Below, piece by piece: positions 22,646 to 30,846 of a stretch of DNA of 32,097 nt; the first letter of the stretch is position 1; every line of letters starts with the position of its first letter. Source of the stretch: Bacillota bacterium (lineage in GTDB: Bacteria; Bacillota; Bacilli; Alicyclobacillales; SLC66); NCBI GenBank assembly GCA_026627155.1, contig JAPNUJ010000027.1, positions 1 to 32,097 on the forward strand, read 5' to 3'. A program made the position numbers and the translations under genes. The notes beneath the pieces are model-generated. The model had not been told where the DNA came from. It was given only the letters and a program-made list of their open reading frames with translations, and made no database searches.

Positions 22646-23617
22646 ATGGATCAACGCCTGAGGGTGTTTGTCACGGCCGCCGAACTCGGCAACTTCTCGC
22701 GGGCAGCGGATGCCCTGTATTTGTCACAACCGGCCGTGAGTCAGCAGATCAACAGTCTCGAAACGGAACTCGGGGTGAAACTGTTCTCGCGAACGGGTCG
22801 GACGGTCGTATTGACCAAGGCGGGTATGGCTGCGCTCGCGCACGGCCGGGACATCTTGCAGTTATACGGTCACATGGAGCGCGTTCTCGAGGACATGATG
22901 CACGAGGCGCAAGGCGAGCTGTTGATCGGGGCAAGCTACACGTACGGAGAGTACATCTTGCCCTATGTGCTGAGCGACTTTCTGCGCGACCACCCGCGCA
23001 TCACGCCGGCCATCACGATCAGCAACACGCAGGACGTCGAGATCGGCGTGAGCAGCGGACGCTTCGACATCGGAATCGTGGAGGGGGAGTTGCGCCTCGA
23101 CGGGATGCGTACCTACGCGTTCGCTAAGGACGAGATGCAAGTCGTGGCGGCACCAGAGATGGCACCAAGCCTTATGACCCCGCCCGGCGAGCTCGACACG
23201 GGAGATCCGAGCGATCGCACGAGCACCCATGACAGCCCGGTTGAGGTGCGTACCGCTGGAGATGACGTCGTGCGCTGGCTTCAAGGGCAGACCTGGATCG
23301 TGCGCGAACCAGGTTCCGGCACGCGGGATATGACGGATCGACTGTTTCGCGACTTTGCCATCTCGCCGCGCTCCCTGATGGAGTTTACAAGTACACAGGC
23401 GATCAAGGAGGCCGTGGAAGCGGGGCTTGGCGTGTCGTTCCTGTCCGTGTGGACCTTGCGCAAGGAGCGGCAGCTGCGTACCCTGGTCCCTGTCGCTCTT
23501 CCGGGCGGGACCAGGGTTCGCGACTTCATCCTCGTTCAGCGGGCGCCCGAGTTTGAAACGCGAGCGACCCTGTTGTTTGCTGACCGATTGCGCGAACGGG
23601 GGTTGCCGGCACGCTGA
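22646..23617 (+). CDS. LysR family transcriptional regulator
   Basis: This is a LysR-type activator or repressor of 323 residues. AGGAGGT 8 nt before ATG 22646 sets the start. The N-terminal winged HTH is clear: LRVFVTAAELGNFSRAADALYLSQPAVSQQINSLETELG. The effector domain follows (ELLIGASYTYGEYILPYVLSDFLRDHP) and resembles the CysL/CbbR-like branch. An unusual hydrophilic insertion of about 30 residues (after APEMAPSLMTPPGELD) sits between the two lobes before TWIVREPGSGTRDM; typical LysR proteins are near 295 residues. The likely target is the divergent TDT transporter, through the shared promoter region. The effector is unknown. It converges with the acyl-CoA ligase, with an 11-bp gap. Confidence 0.92.
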   Translation: MDQRLRVFVTAAELGNFSRAADALYLSQPAVSQQINSLETELGVKLFSRTGRTVVLTKAGMAALAHGRDILQLYGHMERVLEDMMHEAQGELLIGASYTYGEYILPYVLSDFLRDHPRITPAITISNTQDVEIGVSSGRFDIGIVEGELRLDGMRTYAFAKDEMQVVAAPEMAPSLMTPPGELDTGDPSDRTSTHDSPVEVRTAGDDVVRWLQGQTWIVREPGSGTRDMTDRLFRDFAISPRSLMEFTSTQAIKEAVEAGLGVSFLSVWTLRKERQLRTLVPVALPGGTRVRDFILVQRAPEFETRATLLFADRLRERGLPAR

Positions 23618-23628
23618 CGCGAGGTGGA

Positions 23629-25242
23629 TCAGACGGACAACTCACCCCGTTCATACTGTTCGCGCAACGTTTTCTTGGAGAATTTTCCGACACTGGTCTT
23701 CGGAATCTCCGACAAGAAGACCACGTCATCCGGCACCCACCACTTGGCCACGCGCGCCGTCAGGAACTCGAGGACGTCCTGCTTGGTCAATGTCGACCCT
23801 GGCTTGCAGACCACGCACGCGAGCGGACGCTCGACCCAGCGCTCGTGAGCGATGGCGATAACCGCAGCCTCCGCCACCTGCGGGTGTGCCATGATAGCGT
23901 TTTCCAGGTCGACGGAAGAGATCCACTCGCCGCCGCTTTTGATCAGGTCACGTGTGCGATCGACGACCTGCATATAGGCGTGTTCATCGACGACGGCGAT
24001 ATCCCCGGTCCGAAACCACCCCTCATAGAACGCCTCTTTCGTCTTCTCGGGCTCTCGATAGTATTCTTTCATCACCCAAGGGCCGCGCAGCAGCAGTTCC
24101 CCCATCGTCTTGCCGTCAAAGGGGACGTCCTTGCCATCGATGTCGATCAGACGCATCTCTAGACCCGGCATCAACAAACCGGACTTGGCGCGAAAGCCGA
24201 GCTCCTCATCTTTGGACACGTGCCGCAATGAGCCTTTGAGTTGACTCGCAAAGGTCACGGGCGTCGTCTCCGTCTGCCCATAGCCTTGCAGCAATTTGAT
24301 GCCCATCGCGTCGTAGGCGGCAGTCAGAGACTTCGGCAAGGCTGATCCACCGGACAGGAGCAGGCGCACGGAGGAAAAATCGAAACGGCCCGGATTCGCT
24401 GACAAATAGTTCAACACACCCATCCAGATCGTCGGCACGCCAGCGCTGTACGTGACGCGTTCGTTGTGGATCAGTTCGACCAGGTCGCTGACCTGCGGTC
24501 GCGGACCAGGATAGACCTGCTTGGCGCCCATCCACGTATCGCAGTACGGTCGTCCCCAGGCGTTGACGTGAAACATGGGCACGATCGGCATGCTCACGTC
24601 GTAGTCATTGACCCCGATGTCGCCCGCCAGGCCAGTCAGGCAGTGGAGGTAAAGACCCCTATGCGTATACTCCACACCCTTTGGCATGCCCGTCGAGGCC
24701 GACGTGTAGGCGATGATGGCGGGTGTCCATTCATCAAAATACGGGAAGTCATACGTCTCCTCTTCCGGCGCCAGCAAGTCCTCATACGAGATGGCGTTCG
24801 GAAGCGACGTCGAGGGCATGGGACTGCCGTCGGTCATCACGACGAAACCGCGAACCGTGTGTAACTGCGGCGCAATCTTCTCGATCACGGGAAGTAAATC
24901 CATGTCGATAAACAGCCACTCATCCTCCGCGTGGTTGATGGTGTACACCAGTTGATCCTCGTGCAGGCGGATGTTGATCGTATGCAACACGCGCTCTGAG
25001 CAGGGCACCGCAAAATACAGTTCAAGGTGGCGATGATGATTCCAGGCAAATGACCCGATGTGCGCGCCCCGGGCCACCCCGAGTCGAGCCAGCGCGTTGG
25101 CCAGCTTTGCCACGCGGTTGTGCATGTCCCGGTACGTGTAACGATGCAAGCCGTGATAATCCCGGGTGACGATCTCGGACTCCGGGTAGACCGTGTTCGC
25201 CCGGTACAATATGGAACGGATCAACAGCGGGTAATCCATCAT
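23629..25242 (-). CDS. Fatty-acyl-CoA ligase (AMP-dependent synthetase)
   Basis: This is a soluble enzyme of 537 residues that activates a carboxylic acid with ATP to acyl-AMP and then to acyl-CoA. ATG 25242 follows GAGGGGG by 9 nt. The order of motifs is complete: P-loop YTSASTGMPKGVEYTH (usual form YTSGTTGxPKG), LLLSGGSALP, GYGQTETTP, GWFRTGD, DRTRDLIKSGGEWIS and the C-terminal catalytic Lys in PKTSVGKFSKK. Overall it matches the medium/long-chain fatty acid branch. The Gly-Thr to Ala-Ser change in the P-loop is conservative. A minus-strand promoter at 25341-25369 serves it. With the enoyl-CoA hydratase-like gene 1.2 kb away it hints at acyl-CoA catabolism, although the two are not in one operon. 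Confidence 0.93.
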   Translation of the reverse strand: MMDYPLLIRSILYRANTVYPESEIVTRDYHGLHRYTYRDMHNRVAKLANALARLGVARGAHIGSFAWNHHRHLELYFAVPCSERVLHTINIRLHEDQLVYTINHAEDEWLFIDMDLLPVIEKIAPQLHTVRGFVVMTDGSPMPSTSLPNAISYEDLLAPEEETYDFPYFDEWTPAIIAYTSASTGMPKGVEYTHRGLYLHCLTGLAGDIGVNDYDVSMPIVPMFHVNAWGRPYCDTWMGAKQVYPGPRPQVSDLVELIHNERVTYSAGVPTIWMGVLNYLSANPGRFDFSSVRLLLSGGSALPKSLTAAYDAMGIKLLQGYGQTETTPVTFASQLKGSLRHVSKDEELGFRAKSGLLMPGLEMRLIDIDGKDVPFDGKTMGELLLRGPWVMKEYYREPEKTKEAFYEGWFRTGDIAVVDEHAYMQVVDRTRDLIKSGGEWISSVDLENAIMAHPQVAEAAVIAIAHERWVERPLACVVCKPGSTLTKQDVLEFLTARVAKWWVPDDVVFLSEIPKTSVGKFSKKTLREQYERGELSV

Positions 25243-25340
25243 CGCGCGGTTCCCCCTCGTATGGTGCCTTTGGTACGCGTTGTGTCAGCCGGATGGCAGT
25301 GATTGGCGGACCGCATCAGGCCGACAGGTCATCTCCCCTC

Positions 25341-25369
25341 ACTTTAGGGCATCCTGACTGCCCGGTCAA
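25341..25369 (-). promoter_or_regulatory. SigA-type promoter for the acyl-CoA ligase
   Basis: On the minus strand TTGACC (25364-25369) and TAAAGT (25341-25346) are 17 bp apart, giving a leader of about 90 nt. Confidence 0.6.
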
Positions 25370-25472
25370 CCGGTTTGTCGGCGGACGCGCAGCCCGGACA
25401 TCCGCGCTTGCAGGGTGTGATTGCGGTACAATGAGAAGGAGGTTCGACACGCCTCGAAAAGGAGAGATATCC

Positions 25473-26372
25473 ATGGAGTTCCGCACATTTGGCGCGACGG
25501 GAATGAAGGTCAGTGCGCTGGGCTTTGGCGGATCGGAGATCGGGTATGGCGGTTCAGATGTCAGCACAGTGGAGCGACTGCTGGGGTCGGCACTCGACGC
25601 CGGTCTGAACGTGATCGACACGGCGGCCTGCTATATGGACAGCGAAGAAAAGATCGGCCAAGCCGTGGGGCATCGCCGTTCGGAGTATTTGCTGTTTACG
25701 AAGTGCGGGCACGCGTCGGGACTTCCCTATCCCGACTGGGATCCAGAGCTCGTCACGGCGAGTATCGACCGGAGTCTCAAACGCTTGCGCACAGATCATC
25801 TCGACCTCATCCAGCTACATAGTTGCTCTCGTGAAACGCTCGAGCAAGGCGACGTCATCCACGCGTTGCAACGGGCTCGCGACGCAGGCAAGGTCCGGTT
25901 CATCGGATACAGCGGGGATCGCGAGGCCGCCCGCTATGCTGTGACGTGCGGGGCTTTTGACGCGTTGCAGACCTCGGTCAATATCGCCGACCAGGAGGCC
26001 ATCGACCTCACCATCGCACTCGCCGAAAAGCGGCAGATGGGCGTGATCGCGAAGCGACCTGTCGCCAACGTCGCTTGGTTGGCTGAGGTGGAGCCGTCCA
26101 AAGAAGCCTATTCCCACGCGTATTGGGAACGCCTGCAAGAACTGCGTTATGATTTTCTCTCCCATTCCGCATCGGACTCGGTCGGACGGGCTTTGCGTTT
26201 TACCCTCACCATTCCGGGCGTGCACACCGCCATCGTCGGAACCCAGAGTCCTGACCGCTGGCAGCAAAACGCCGACCTGCTCGCGCCGGGCGCCCTCGAC
26301 GCGAACGACTTCAACGCCATTCGCACCCGTTTTCGCGAAGTAGCCAAGCCGGACTGGACCGGTCAGACCTGA
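25473..26372 (+). CDS. Aldo/keto reductase
   Basis: This is an NADP(H)-dependent oxidoreductase of 299 residues. ATG 25473 has AAAGGAGA 7 nt upstream; an earlier GAAGGAGG (25436-25443) has no start codon in range. The (beta/alpha)8 marks are MEFRTFGATGMKVSALGFGG, the catalytic Asp and Tyr in VIDTAACYMDSEEKIG, Lys in LLFTKCG and His in DLIQLHS. FIGYSGD and VHTAIVGTQSPD close the barrel and the cofactor site. The substrate is unknown. It is divergent from the acyl-CoA ligase, with 230 bp between starts, and convergent with the enoyl-CoA hydratase-like gene across a hairpin. The promoter is not clear: TACAAT occurs upstream but lacks a -35 at normal spacing. Confidence 0.9.
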   Translation: MEFRTFGATGMKVSALGFGGSEIGYGGSDVSTVERLLGSALDAGLNVIDTAACYMDSEEKIGQAVGHRRSEYLLFTKCGHASGLPYPDWDPELVTASIDRSLKRLRTDHLDLIQLHSCSRETLEQGDVIHALQRARDAGKVRFIGYSGDREAARYAVTCGAFDALQTSVNIADQEAIDLTIALAEKRQMGVIAKRPVANVAWLAEVEPSKEAYSHAYWERLQELRYDFLSHSASDSVGRALRFTLTIPGVHTAIVGTQSPDRWQQNADLLAPGALDANDFNAIRTRFREVAKPDWTGQT

Positions 26373-26388
26373 GAGAACACAGACACAA

Positions 26389-26417
26389 CGGCCCTGGACA
26401 GTCTGCATCCAGGGCCG
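26389..26417. terminator. 10-bp perfect hairpin between convergent genes
   Basis: CGGCCCTGGA (26389-26398) pairs exactly with TCCAGGGCCG (26408-26417) around a 9-nt loop. It lies 17 bp after the aldo/keto reductase stop and 47 bp from the enoyl-CoA hydratase-like stop, so it may serve both. No T-run follows. Confidence 0.65.
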
Positions 26418-26463
26418 CGACGCTTGGGGTCCTCACCAGTGGAAGCCAGCGGCGACGCTCGGA

Positions 26464-27252
26464 CTACTCGCCGCGAAACTCCGGCGCGCGCTTGGCCGCA
26501 AAGGCGGCGATTCCCTCTTGCACGTCCATGGTCGCAAAGCACTGCTGAATCATGGCAAACTCGCGCTTCAGGGTCTCCTCCAAAGACAGGTCTTGCCCGC
26601 TGACCAAGAGCCGCTTGGACAGGGTCATGGCCACAGGCGGTCCATCCGCAATTCGCGAGGCGACGTCTGCGACGGTGGCCTGCAAAGCATCATCGGGGAA
26701 GATCCCTGAGATCAGTCCCATACCCTCGGCCTCCTTGGCAGACACGTCCCGACCCGTCAAGATCAGTTCCGTCGCGCGCGTCATGCCCACAAGCCGTGGA
26801 AGCAGATAGGACAATCCAGCATCCGGACTGAGCCCGCGACGTATGTAGCCCGCTGTCACTCGCGCTGATTCAGCCATATAGCGAAGGTCACAGGCGACGG
26901 CCAAGGCCAGCCCTGCCCCGGCCGCGGTTCCGTTGATGGCAGCGAGGACCGGTTTGTCGTTGTGAACGATCGCCAAGGCGAGCCGGCCGACCCAGCCGTA
27001 CTCATCGTACCTCTCCTGCCGCGTCTGTCGACTTCTGTCAAATGACGCGCTATCCGAGAGGTCGAGTCCCGCGCAAAAGCCGCGTCCTTCTCCGGTAATG
27101 ACGATCGCGCGTACTCGATCGTCGCGGGACCCGTGAAGCAACGCCTCGATGAGAGCGCTCTGCAACGCACCGTTTAAGGCGTTGAGCCGCTCCGGACGAT
27201 TGAGCGTGAGCGTCATCACGCCGCCCGCTTGCGTTTGCATGAGTTCTGACAA
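26464..27252 (-). CDS. Enoyl-CoA hydratase/isomerase family protein
   Basis: This is a crotonase-fold protein of 262 residues. TTG 27252 is the likely start, with GGGAGGT 7 nt upstream. The oxyanion-hole segments are GRGFCAGLDLSD and AAINGTAAGAGLALAVACDLRY. Of the two catalytic glutamates of true hydratases, the second is kept (MTRATELILTG). The first appears replaced: where PEILLG is expected the protein reads GYIRRG. The following SPDAGLSYLLPRLVG resembles isomerase-type members such as PaaG. It may therefore isomerise or hydrate a less usual enoyl-CoA. It is divergent from the HAD gene with 73 bp between starts, and not co-transcribed with the acyl-CoA ligase. Confidence 0.88.
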   Translation of the reverse strand: MSELMQTQAGGVMTLTLNRPERLNALNGALQSALIEALLHGSRDDRVRAIVITGEGRGFCAGLDLSDSASFDRSRQTRQERYDEYGWVGRLALAIVHNDKPVLAAINGTAAGAGLALAVACDLRYMAESARVTAGYIRRGLSPDAGLSYLLPRLVGMTRATELILTGRDVSAKEAEGMGLISGIFPDDALQATVADVASRIADGPPVAMTLSKRLLVSGQDLSLEETLKREFAMIQQCFATMDVQEGIAAFAAKRAPEFRGE

Positions 27253-27289
27253 TGGTTGTACCTCCCGTAATCTGACGGACAAACTTCTC

Positions 27290-27318
27290 TTGCATCCCGT
27301 TCGGGGATCGCCTATAGT
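27290..27318 (+). promoter_or_regulatory. SigA-type promoter predicting a near-leaderless HAD transcript
   Basis: TTGCAT (27290-27295) and TATAGT (27313-27318) are 17 bp apart. The predicted start is 27325, one base before the ATG. No ribosome site is visible. Confidence 0.62.
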
Positions 27319-27325
27319 CGAAGTT

Positions 27326-28192
27326 ATGAGCATTCATCTGTTTGTCAGCGACCTCGATGGAACCTTGCTGCATCGTCCCGATCATACCATCACACCACAA
27401 GATCTGTCTGCCTTGCATGAAGCCAGCGCGGCCGGGATCGGCATTTGTCTGGCTTCTGGCCGATTGAACCCGGACATTGAGGCCACAGCAGCCAAGCTTG
27501 GCGTCCCCTGTCATACGATCAGCCAAAACGGTACGGCCGTCTATCGGCTCGAGCGCGGGCGGGTGCACGGCGCGCAGTTTGACCTGAGGCTGGCACAGGA
27601 AGTGTACGCCTTTCCTGCAAGTGGCTCATTCGCCCGTAGCGTCTCGTGCAGTGACGAGGCCGTCTACACTCCCACCGAACACGTGGACCTCGGGCCCGTG
27701 GAGAAACGAGTGACCAGCCCCTTCGTCCGACGCGAGAACCTGATGGAGTCCTTCGGAGTTCAGTTGGCGCCCACGAAGTTCTGTTATTATGGAAAACTCG
27801 AAGAGTTGCAACGCTTTCAGCGTGAGATCCAGTCCGCCTTTGGCGATCGCATCGATGCCCTGTTGACGGACGTCGATTGCCTCGACGTCATGCCCGCCGG
27901 GGTCTCCAAGGGAGCAGGTCTGCAAGTGCTCATGGAGCACTTGGGACTATCCGCAGACGAGGTCGCGTGCATCGGCGATCAGTTCAATGACGTCTCCATG
28001 TTCGGGGTCACCCCACACAGTTTTGCCATGTCCCACGGTCCCGCCGCCGTGCAAGGCAAAGCGTCGCATGTCGTGGACAGTGTGGCCGAGGCCGTGCGCT
28101 GGGTGATCGCGCACAACGCCCACAACGCCCGTCACGCACACGACGCGGGAAATCCACTCGCGGTCAGGAAAACTTCCAGCAGCAGAGACTGA
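27326..28192 (+). CDS. Cof-type HAD-IIB family phosphatase
   Basis: This is a soluble Mg-dependent phosphatase of 288 residues. Motif I is FVSDLDGTLLH, with nucleophile Asp9 and acid Asp11. Motif II is CLASGRLNPDI, the motif III Lys is in GVSKGAGLQVL, and motif IV is CIGDQFNDVSMF. A C2B-type cap lies between motifs II and III. The C-terminus is a His/Ala/Asn-rich stretch (AHNAHNARHAHDAG). These enzymes dephosphorylate sugar phosphates, flavin or pyridoxal phosphate; the substrate is unknown. The ATG at 27326 has no Shine-Dalgarno and sits one base after the predicted transcription start. The 3' end overlaps the convergent dioxygenase gene by 29 bp. Confidence 0.9.
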   Translation: MSIHLFVSDLDGTLLHRPDHTITPQDLSALHEASAAGIGICLASGRLNPDIEATAAKLGVPCHTISQNGTAVYRLERGRVHGAQFDLRLAQEVYAFPASGSFARSVSCSDEAVYTPTEHVDLGPVEKRVTSPFVRRENLMESFGVQLAPTKFCYYGKLEELQRFQREIQSAFGDRIDALLTDVDCLDVMPAGVSKGAGLQVLMEHLGLSADEVACIGDQFNDVSMFGVTPHSFAMSHGPAAVQGKASHVVDSVAEAVRWVIAHNAHNARHAHDAGNPLAVRKTSSSRD

Positions 28193-28955
28193 GCGTTCCC
28201 ATCTGGTAGGAACGATGCAGCAGTTCGGCCCTTTGCGAGTCGTCACACGATCCCATGGCGATCAAAAACGGGACAAAGTGTTCAGCGCGCGGCACAGCCA
28301 AAGTGGCATGAGGCGCCAAGGTCTGATAGGCGAAGAGGGCGTTCACGTCCCACGCCGTCGCGGCTCGCTCCAGCCACTCCTCAAATTGCACCGTCCACAC
28401 TTCGGGGGCGGTGGCACCGAAACGGATGCGCCCGAGGTTGTGCGACGTCCCGCCGCTGCCGATGATCAGCACGCCTTGGCGGCGCAACGCACCCAGTGCG
28501 CGACCGATCGCATAGTGGTCTGCGCTCGCAAGTTGAGGGTTGACGGACAGCGCCACGATGGGGATATCGGCTTCCGGGTAGATCATCTTCAGGATCGTCC
28601 ACACCCCATGGTCCCAGCCCCGACGGGGGTTTTGGGCCGCCAGGATGCCGGCTTCCGCCAGCAGGTGAACAATCTGTCCTGCCAAAGGAGGATCGCCGGG
28701 CGCTGCATACTGCAACTGGTACAGCGCATCCGGAAAGCCGTAGAAGTCATAGATCATCTCAGGATGAGTCGCTGAACTCACCTGTTGCGAAGGTTCCTCC
28801 CAGTGTGCGGAAAACAGCGCGATCGCCTTGGGTCGCGGTAGCTTGTGCGCCAAGTCTTGTCGCAGAAAGCGAGCGTACTCGTGCTCCTCGGTGACAAGCG
28901 TCGGCGCTCCGTGCGCCACAAACAGTGCAGGCATCGCTTCCGTTTCTGCATGCAT
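28164..28955 (-). CDS. DODA-type extradiol dioxygenase (YgiD-like)
   Basis: This is a LigB-superfamily dioxygenase of 263 residues, related to 4,5-DOPA extradiol dioxygenase. ATG 28955 has GGAGG 8 nt upstream. Candidate metal and active-site His residues are all present: FVAHGAPTLV, LFSAHWEEPS, GSGGTSHNLG and AEHFVPFLIAMG. The sequence MIYDFYGFPDALYQLQYAAPGDP is highly typical. The enzyme opens a catechol ring; the natural substrate in bacteria is often unknown. Its start is only 30 bp from that of the divergent cidA-like gene, so its promoter must lie within that gene. Its last residues overlap the HAD gene end. Confidence 0.92.
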   Translation of the reverse strand: MHAETEAMPALFVAHGAPTLVTEEHEYARFLRQDLAHKLPRPKAIALFSAHWEEPSQQVSSATHPEMIYDFYGFPDALYQLQYAAPGDPPLAGQIVHLLAEAGILAAQNPRRGWDHGVWTILKMIYPEADIPIVALSVNPQLASADHYAIGRALGALRRQGVLIIGSGGTSHNLGRIRFGATAPEVWTVQFEEWLERAATAWDVNALFAYQTLAPHATLAVPRAEHFVPFLIAMGSCDDSQRAELLHRSYQMGTLSLCCWKFS

Positions 28956-28985
28956 CCCAGTTTCCTCCATGGTAGGTGACGTGAT

Positions 28986-29447
28986 ATGACGGCGCAGGCA
29001 CAGTGGTTGCATGTAGATAAGCATCTGCGGAGGCGTGTGAAGCTGTGGAGGTTGCTGGCGACCGTCGTTCAGATCGCCGTTCTGTGGCTTGTCGCCGCCC
29101 TGTGCACGGTCCTCTCCACGGCACTGCATCTCCCCATCCCCGGCAGCATCGTCGGCTTCGCGCTCGTGTTCATTCTCTTAAAGTCTGGCTTGCTGCCGAT
29201 CGCGTGGATCGAACGCGGAGCCCAGTTTCTTCTCGGCGAGTTGTTGCTCTTCTTTGTGCCGTCGGCGGTCGGCGTCGTGCAATTTTCCTCCGTCGTGCGT
29301 GCGCACGGTCTGGTGATCTACCTGATCATCTTCGTCGGGACGGCGCTCGTCATGACCGTCACAGGCCTGTCCAGTGAGCGCATCGCGCGCCGCGTGGACC
29401 CGCCTAGCGTGAGCACGGGCCATACCGGAGGGTCCGCCGATGTCTGA
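28986..29447 (+). CDS. CidA/LrgA family membrane protein
   Basis: This is a holin-like membrane protein of 153 residues with four hydrophobic segments (for example VVQIAVLWLVAALCTVL and LLGELLLFFVPSAVGVVQF). The PIPGSIVGFALVFILLKSG loop is the family signature. CidA/LrgA proteins pair with CidB/LrgB partners; in staphylococci they influence murein hydrolase activity and cell lysis, and related pairs move pyruvate or glycolate. The start ATG 28986 follows AGGTGA by about 6 nt. The last 8 bp overlap the lrgB-like gene, so translation is probably coupled. The gene is divergent from the dioxygenase, with 30 bp between starts. Confidence 0.9.
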   Translation: MTAQAQWLHVDKHLRRRVKLWRLLATVVQIAVLWLVAALCTVLSTALHLPIPGSIVGFALVFILLKSGLLPIAWIERGAQFLLGELLLFFVPSAVGVVQFSSVVRAHGLVIYLIIFVGTALVMTVTGLSSERIARRVDPPSVSTGHTGGSADV

Positions 29448-30135
29448 CGTCGGGGCCTTCATCGCGTTGACTGGTACGATCGGCGTGTACATCCTGTGCA
29501 AATGGCTCTACCGCCGCGTCCACTTTCTGCTCCTGACACCCATCTTGACAAGCTTTTGCGTGCTCACGGCGCTGATCCTGTGGACCCGGTTTCCGTGGTC
29601 GCCGTACGCGCGCGGGACGCAGTGGCTAACCGACCTGTTGCAGCCTGCCACTGTCGCGTTCGCGGTGCCACTTTACAAGCATTATGACATCCTCAAACGC
29701 CACGCGGCAGCGGTATTGATCGGTTTGACGCTGGGTGCAGCGACGGCGATCACGACCGCTGTCGGCCTCGCTGTGCTGCTTCACCAAGGCAAACTGATCG
29801 CCCTGACGCTGGCTCCTCGCTCCGTGACGACACCTATCGCCATGGATGTATCCAAGGAACTCGGCGGCATACCGGACCTCACTGCCGTTTGCGTCATCTT
29901 CACAGGGATGACGGGCGCCATCCTCGGACCGCTTCTGATTCGCCGCTTGCACATAAGGTCACCGCTCGCACAGGGTTTGCTGTTTGGCATGGGGGCTCAT
30001 GGGATCGGGACCGCGCGCGCGTTGGAGTGGAGCCAGGAGGTGGGCGCTGTGTCCAGCCTCGCCATGGTACTTGGCGCCTGCATCACACTGGCACTGGCTC
30101 CGTGGCTGGCTCCCTGGCTCATCCAAGCACTGTGA
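29440..30135 (+). CDS. CidB/LrgB family membrane protein
   Basis: This is the partner of the preceding CidA/LrgA protein, with 231 residues and about six to seven membrane segments. GGAGGG lies 7 nt before ATG 29440. Family signatures are FAVPLYKHYDILKRH, LAPRSVTTPIAMDVSKELGG and FGMGAHGIGTARALEWSQEVGAVSSLAMVLGA. The gene overlaps the upstream one by 8 bp. The pair probably forms a membrane complex, with export of small organic acids or control of lysis as family-level possibilities. No LytSR or LysR-type regulator is next to it. It ends 9 bp before the convergent bshB2 gene. Confidence 0.93.
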   Translation: MSDVGAFIALTGTIGVYILCKWLYRRVHFLLLTPILTSFCVLTALILWTRFPWSPYARGTQWLTDLLQPATVAFAVPLYKHYDILKRHAAAVLIGLTLGAATAITTAVGLAVLLHQGKLIALTLAPRSVTTPIAMDVSKELGGIPDLTAVCVIFTGMTGAILGPLLIRRLHIRSPLAQGLLFGMGAHGIGTARALEWSQEVGAVSSLAMVLGACITLALAPWLAPWLIQAL

Positions 30136-30144
30136 CCGGATCGA

Positions 30145-30819
30145 TCAAGCCTTGGCCGGGTAGTGCCAGAACAACTCTTGGCGAAAGAAGCGCTCTTGCA
30201 CGTCTCGACCGTAGGGATTGTCTCCGTATTCCTTCTCCATATTGGCGAGCATCGCTTCTGACTGCGACCGATGAGCGCGGATCGCGCCGAGTTTGGTCTC
30301 TGCCACGCCGCTGATGTCATTCTTCACGGCTGGGTCGCCGAGCGCTTCAAAGCGGTTGCGCGTGATCGCCATGCAGAAGAGGGTCGGCCTCTTCTCCTCC
30401 GCGATCAACTCAACCGCCCGCACCGTCGCCGCTCCGAGTGCGTCATGGTCCGGATGCACGCCATGACCGGGATAGTGGGTAATCACATCCGTGGCTCCGA
30501 TGTCTTGCAGCAGGCGCGCGATCCGCTCAGCCAGATGCTCCCGATTCTCGAATTCGATGGTCTTGTCGCGCAAACCCAAGAGCCGAACGTCCGTCACGTC
30601 GAGGACCGCACAAGCGTCGCGCAGTTCCTTTTCCCGCACCGTCGCGAGCGTCTCGCGCGTGGCAAAAAAGGGCTTGCCCATATTCCTCCCCATCTGTCCG
30701 AGCGTTCCGCAGACCACGGTGACCGGCACGCCTGCACGCCGATAGAGCGCAATCGTTCCCGCGCACCCAAACGTCTCGTCGTCCGGATGAGGCAACACAA
30801 CAGCCACGTGCTTCTCCAT
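30145..30819 (-). CDS. bshB2: Bacillithiol biosynthesis deacetylase BshB2
   Basis: This is a zinc-dependent deacetylase of 224 residues that removes acetyl from GlcNAc-malate (and in relatives from bacillithiol S-conjugates), the second step of bacillithiol synthesis. Metal and catalytic motifs are LPHPDDETFG (His-x-Asp-Asp) and GVHPDHDALG. FGCAGTIALYRRAGVPVTVVCGTLGQMGRNMG and the ending RDVQERFFRQELFWHYP match the BshB2 (YojG) branch. ATG 30819 has AGGAGG 9 nt upstream; an ATG three codons earlier directly abuts that site and is rejected. The yojF homologue lies 27 bp upstream, as in Bacillus, so the two are an operon. Confidence 0.95.
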   Translation of the reverse strand: MEKHVAVVLPHPDDETFGCAGTIALYRRAGVPVTVVCGTLGQMGRNMGKPFFATRETLATVREKELRDACAVLDVTDVRLLGLRDKTIEFENREHLAERIARLLQDIGATDVITHYPGHGVHPDHDALGAATVRAVELIAEEKRPTLFCMAITRNRFEALGDPAVKNDISGVAETKLGAIRAHRSQSEAMLANMEKEYGDNPYGRDVQERFFRQELFWHYPAKA

Positions 30820-30846
30820 GTCATCCATCCTCCTGATTCGGGCTCT

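Noticed and set aside
25429-25443. TACAAT plus GAAGGAGG as an earlier start for the aldo/keto reductase
   Set aside because: The ribosome-like site has no start codon at a useful distance, and the TACAAT lacks a -35 at 16-18 bp. The second site, before ATG 25473, fits the family start.
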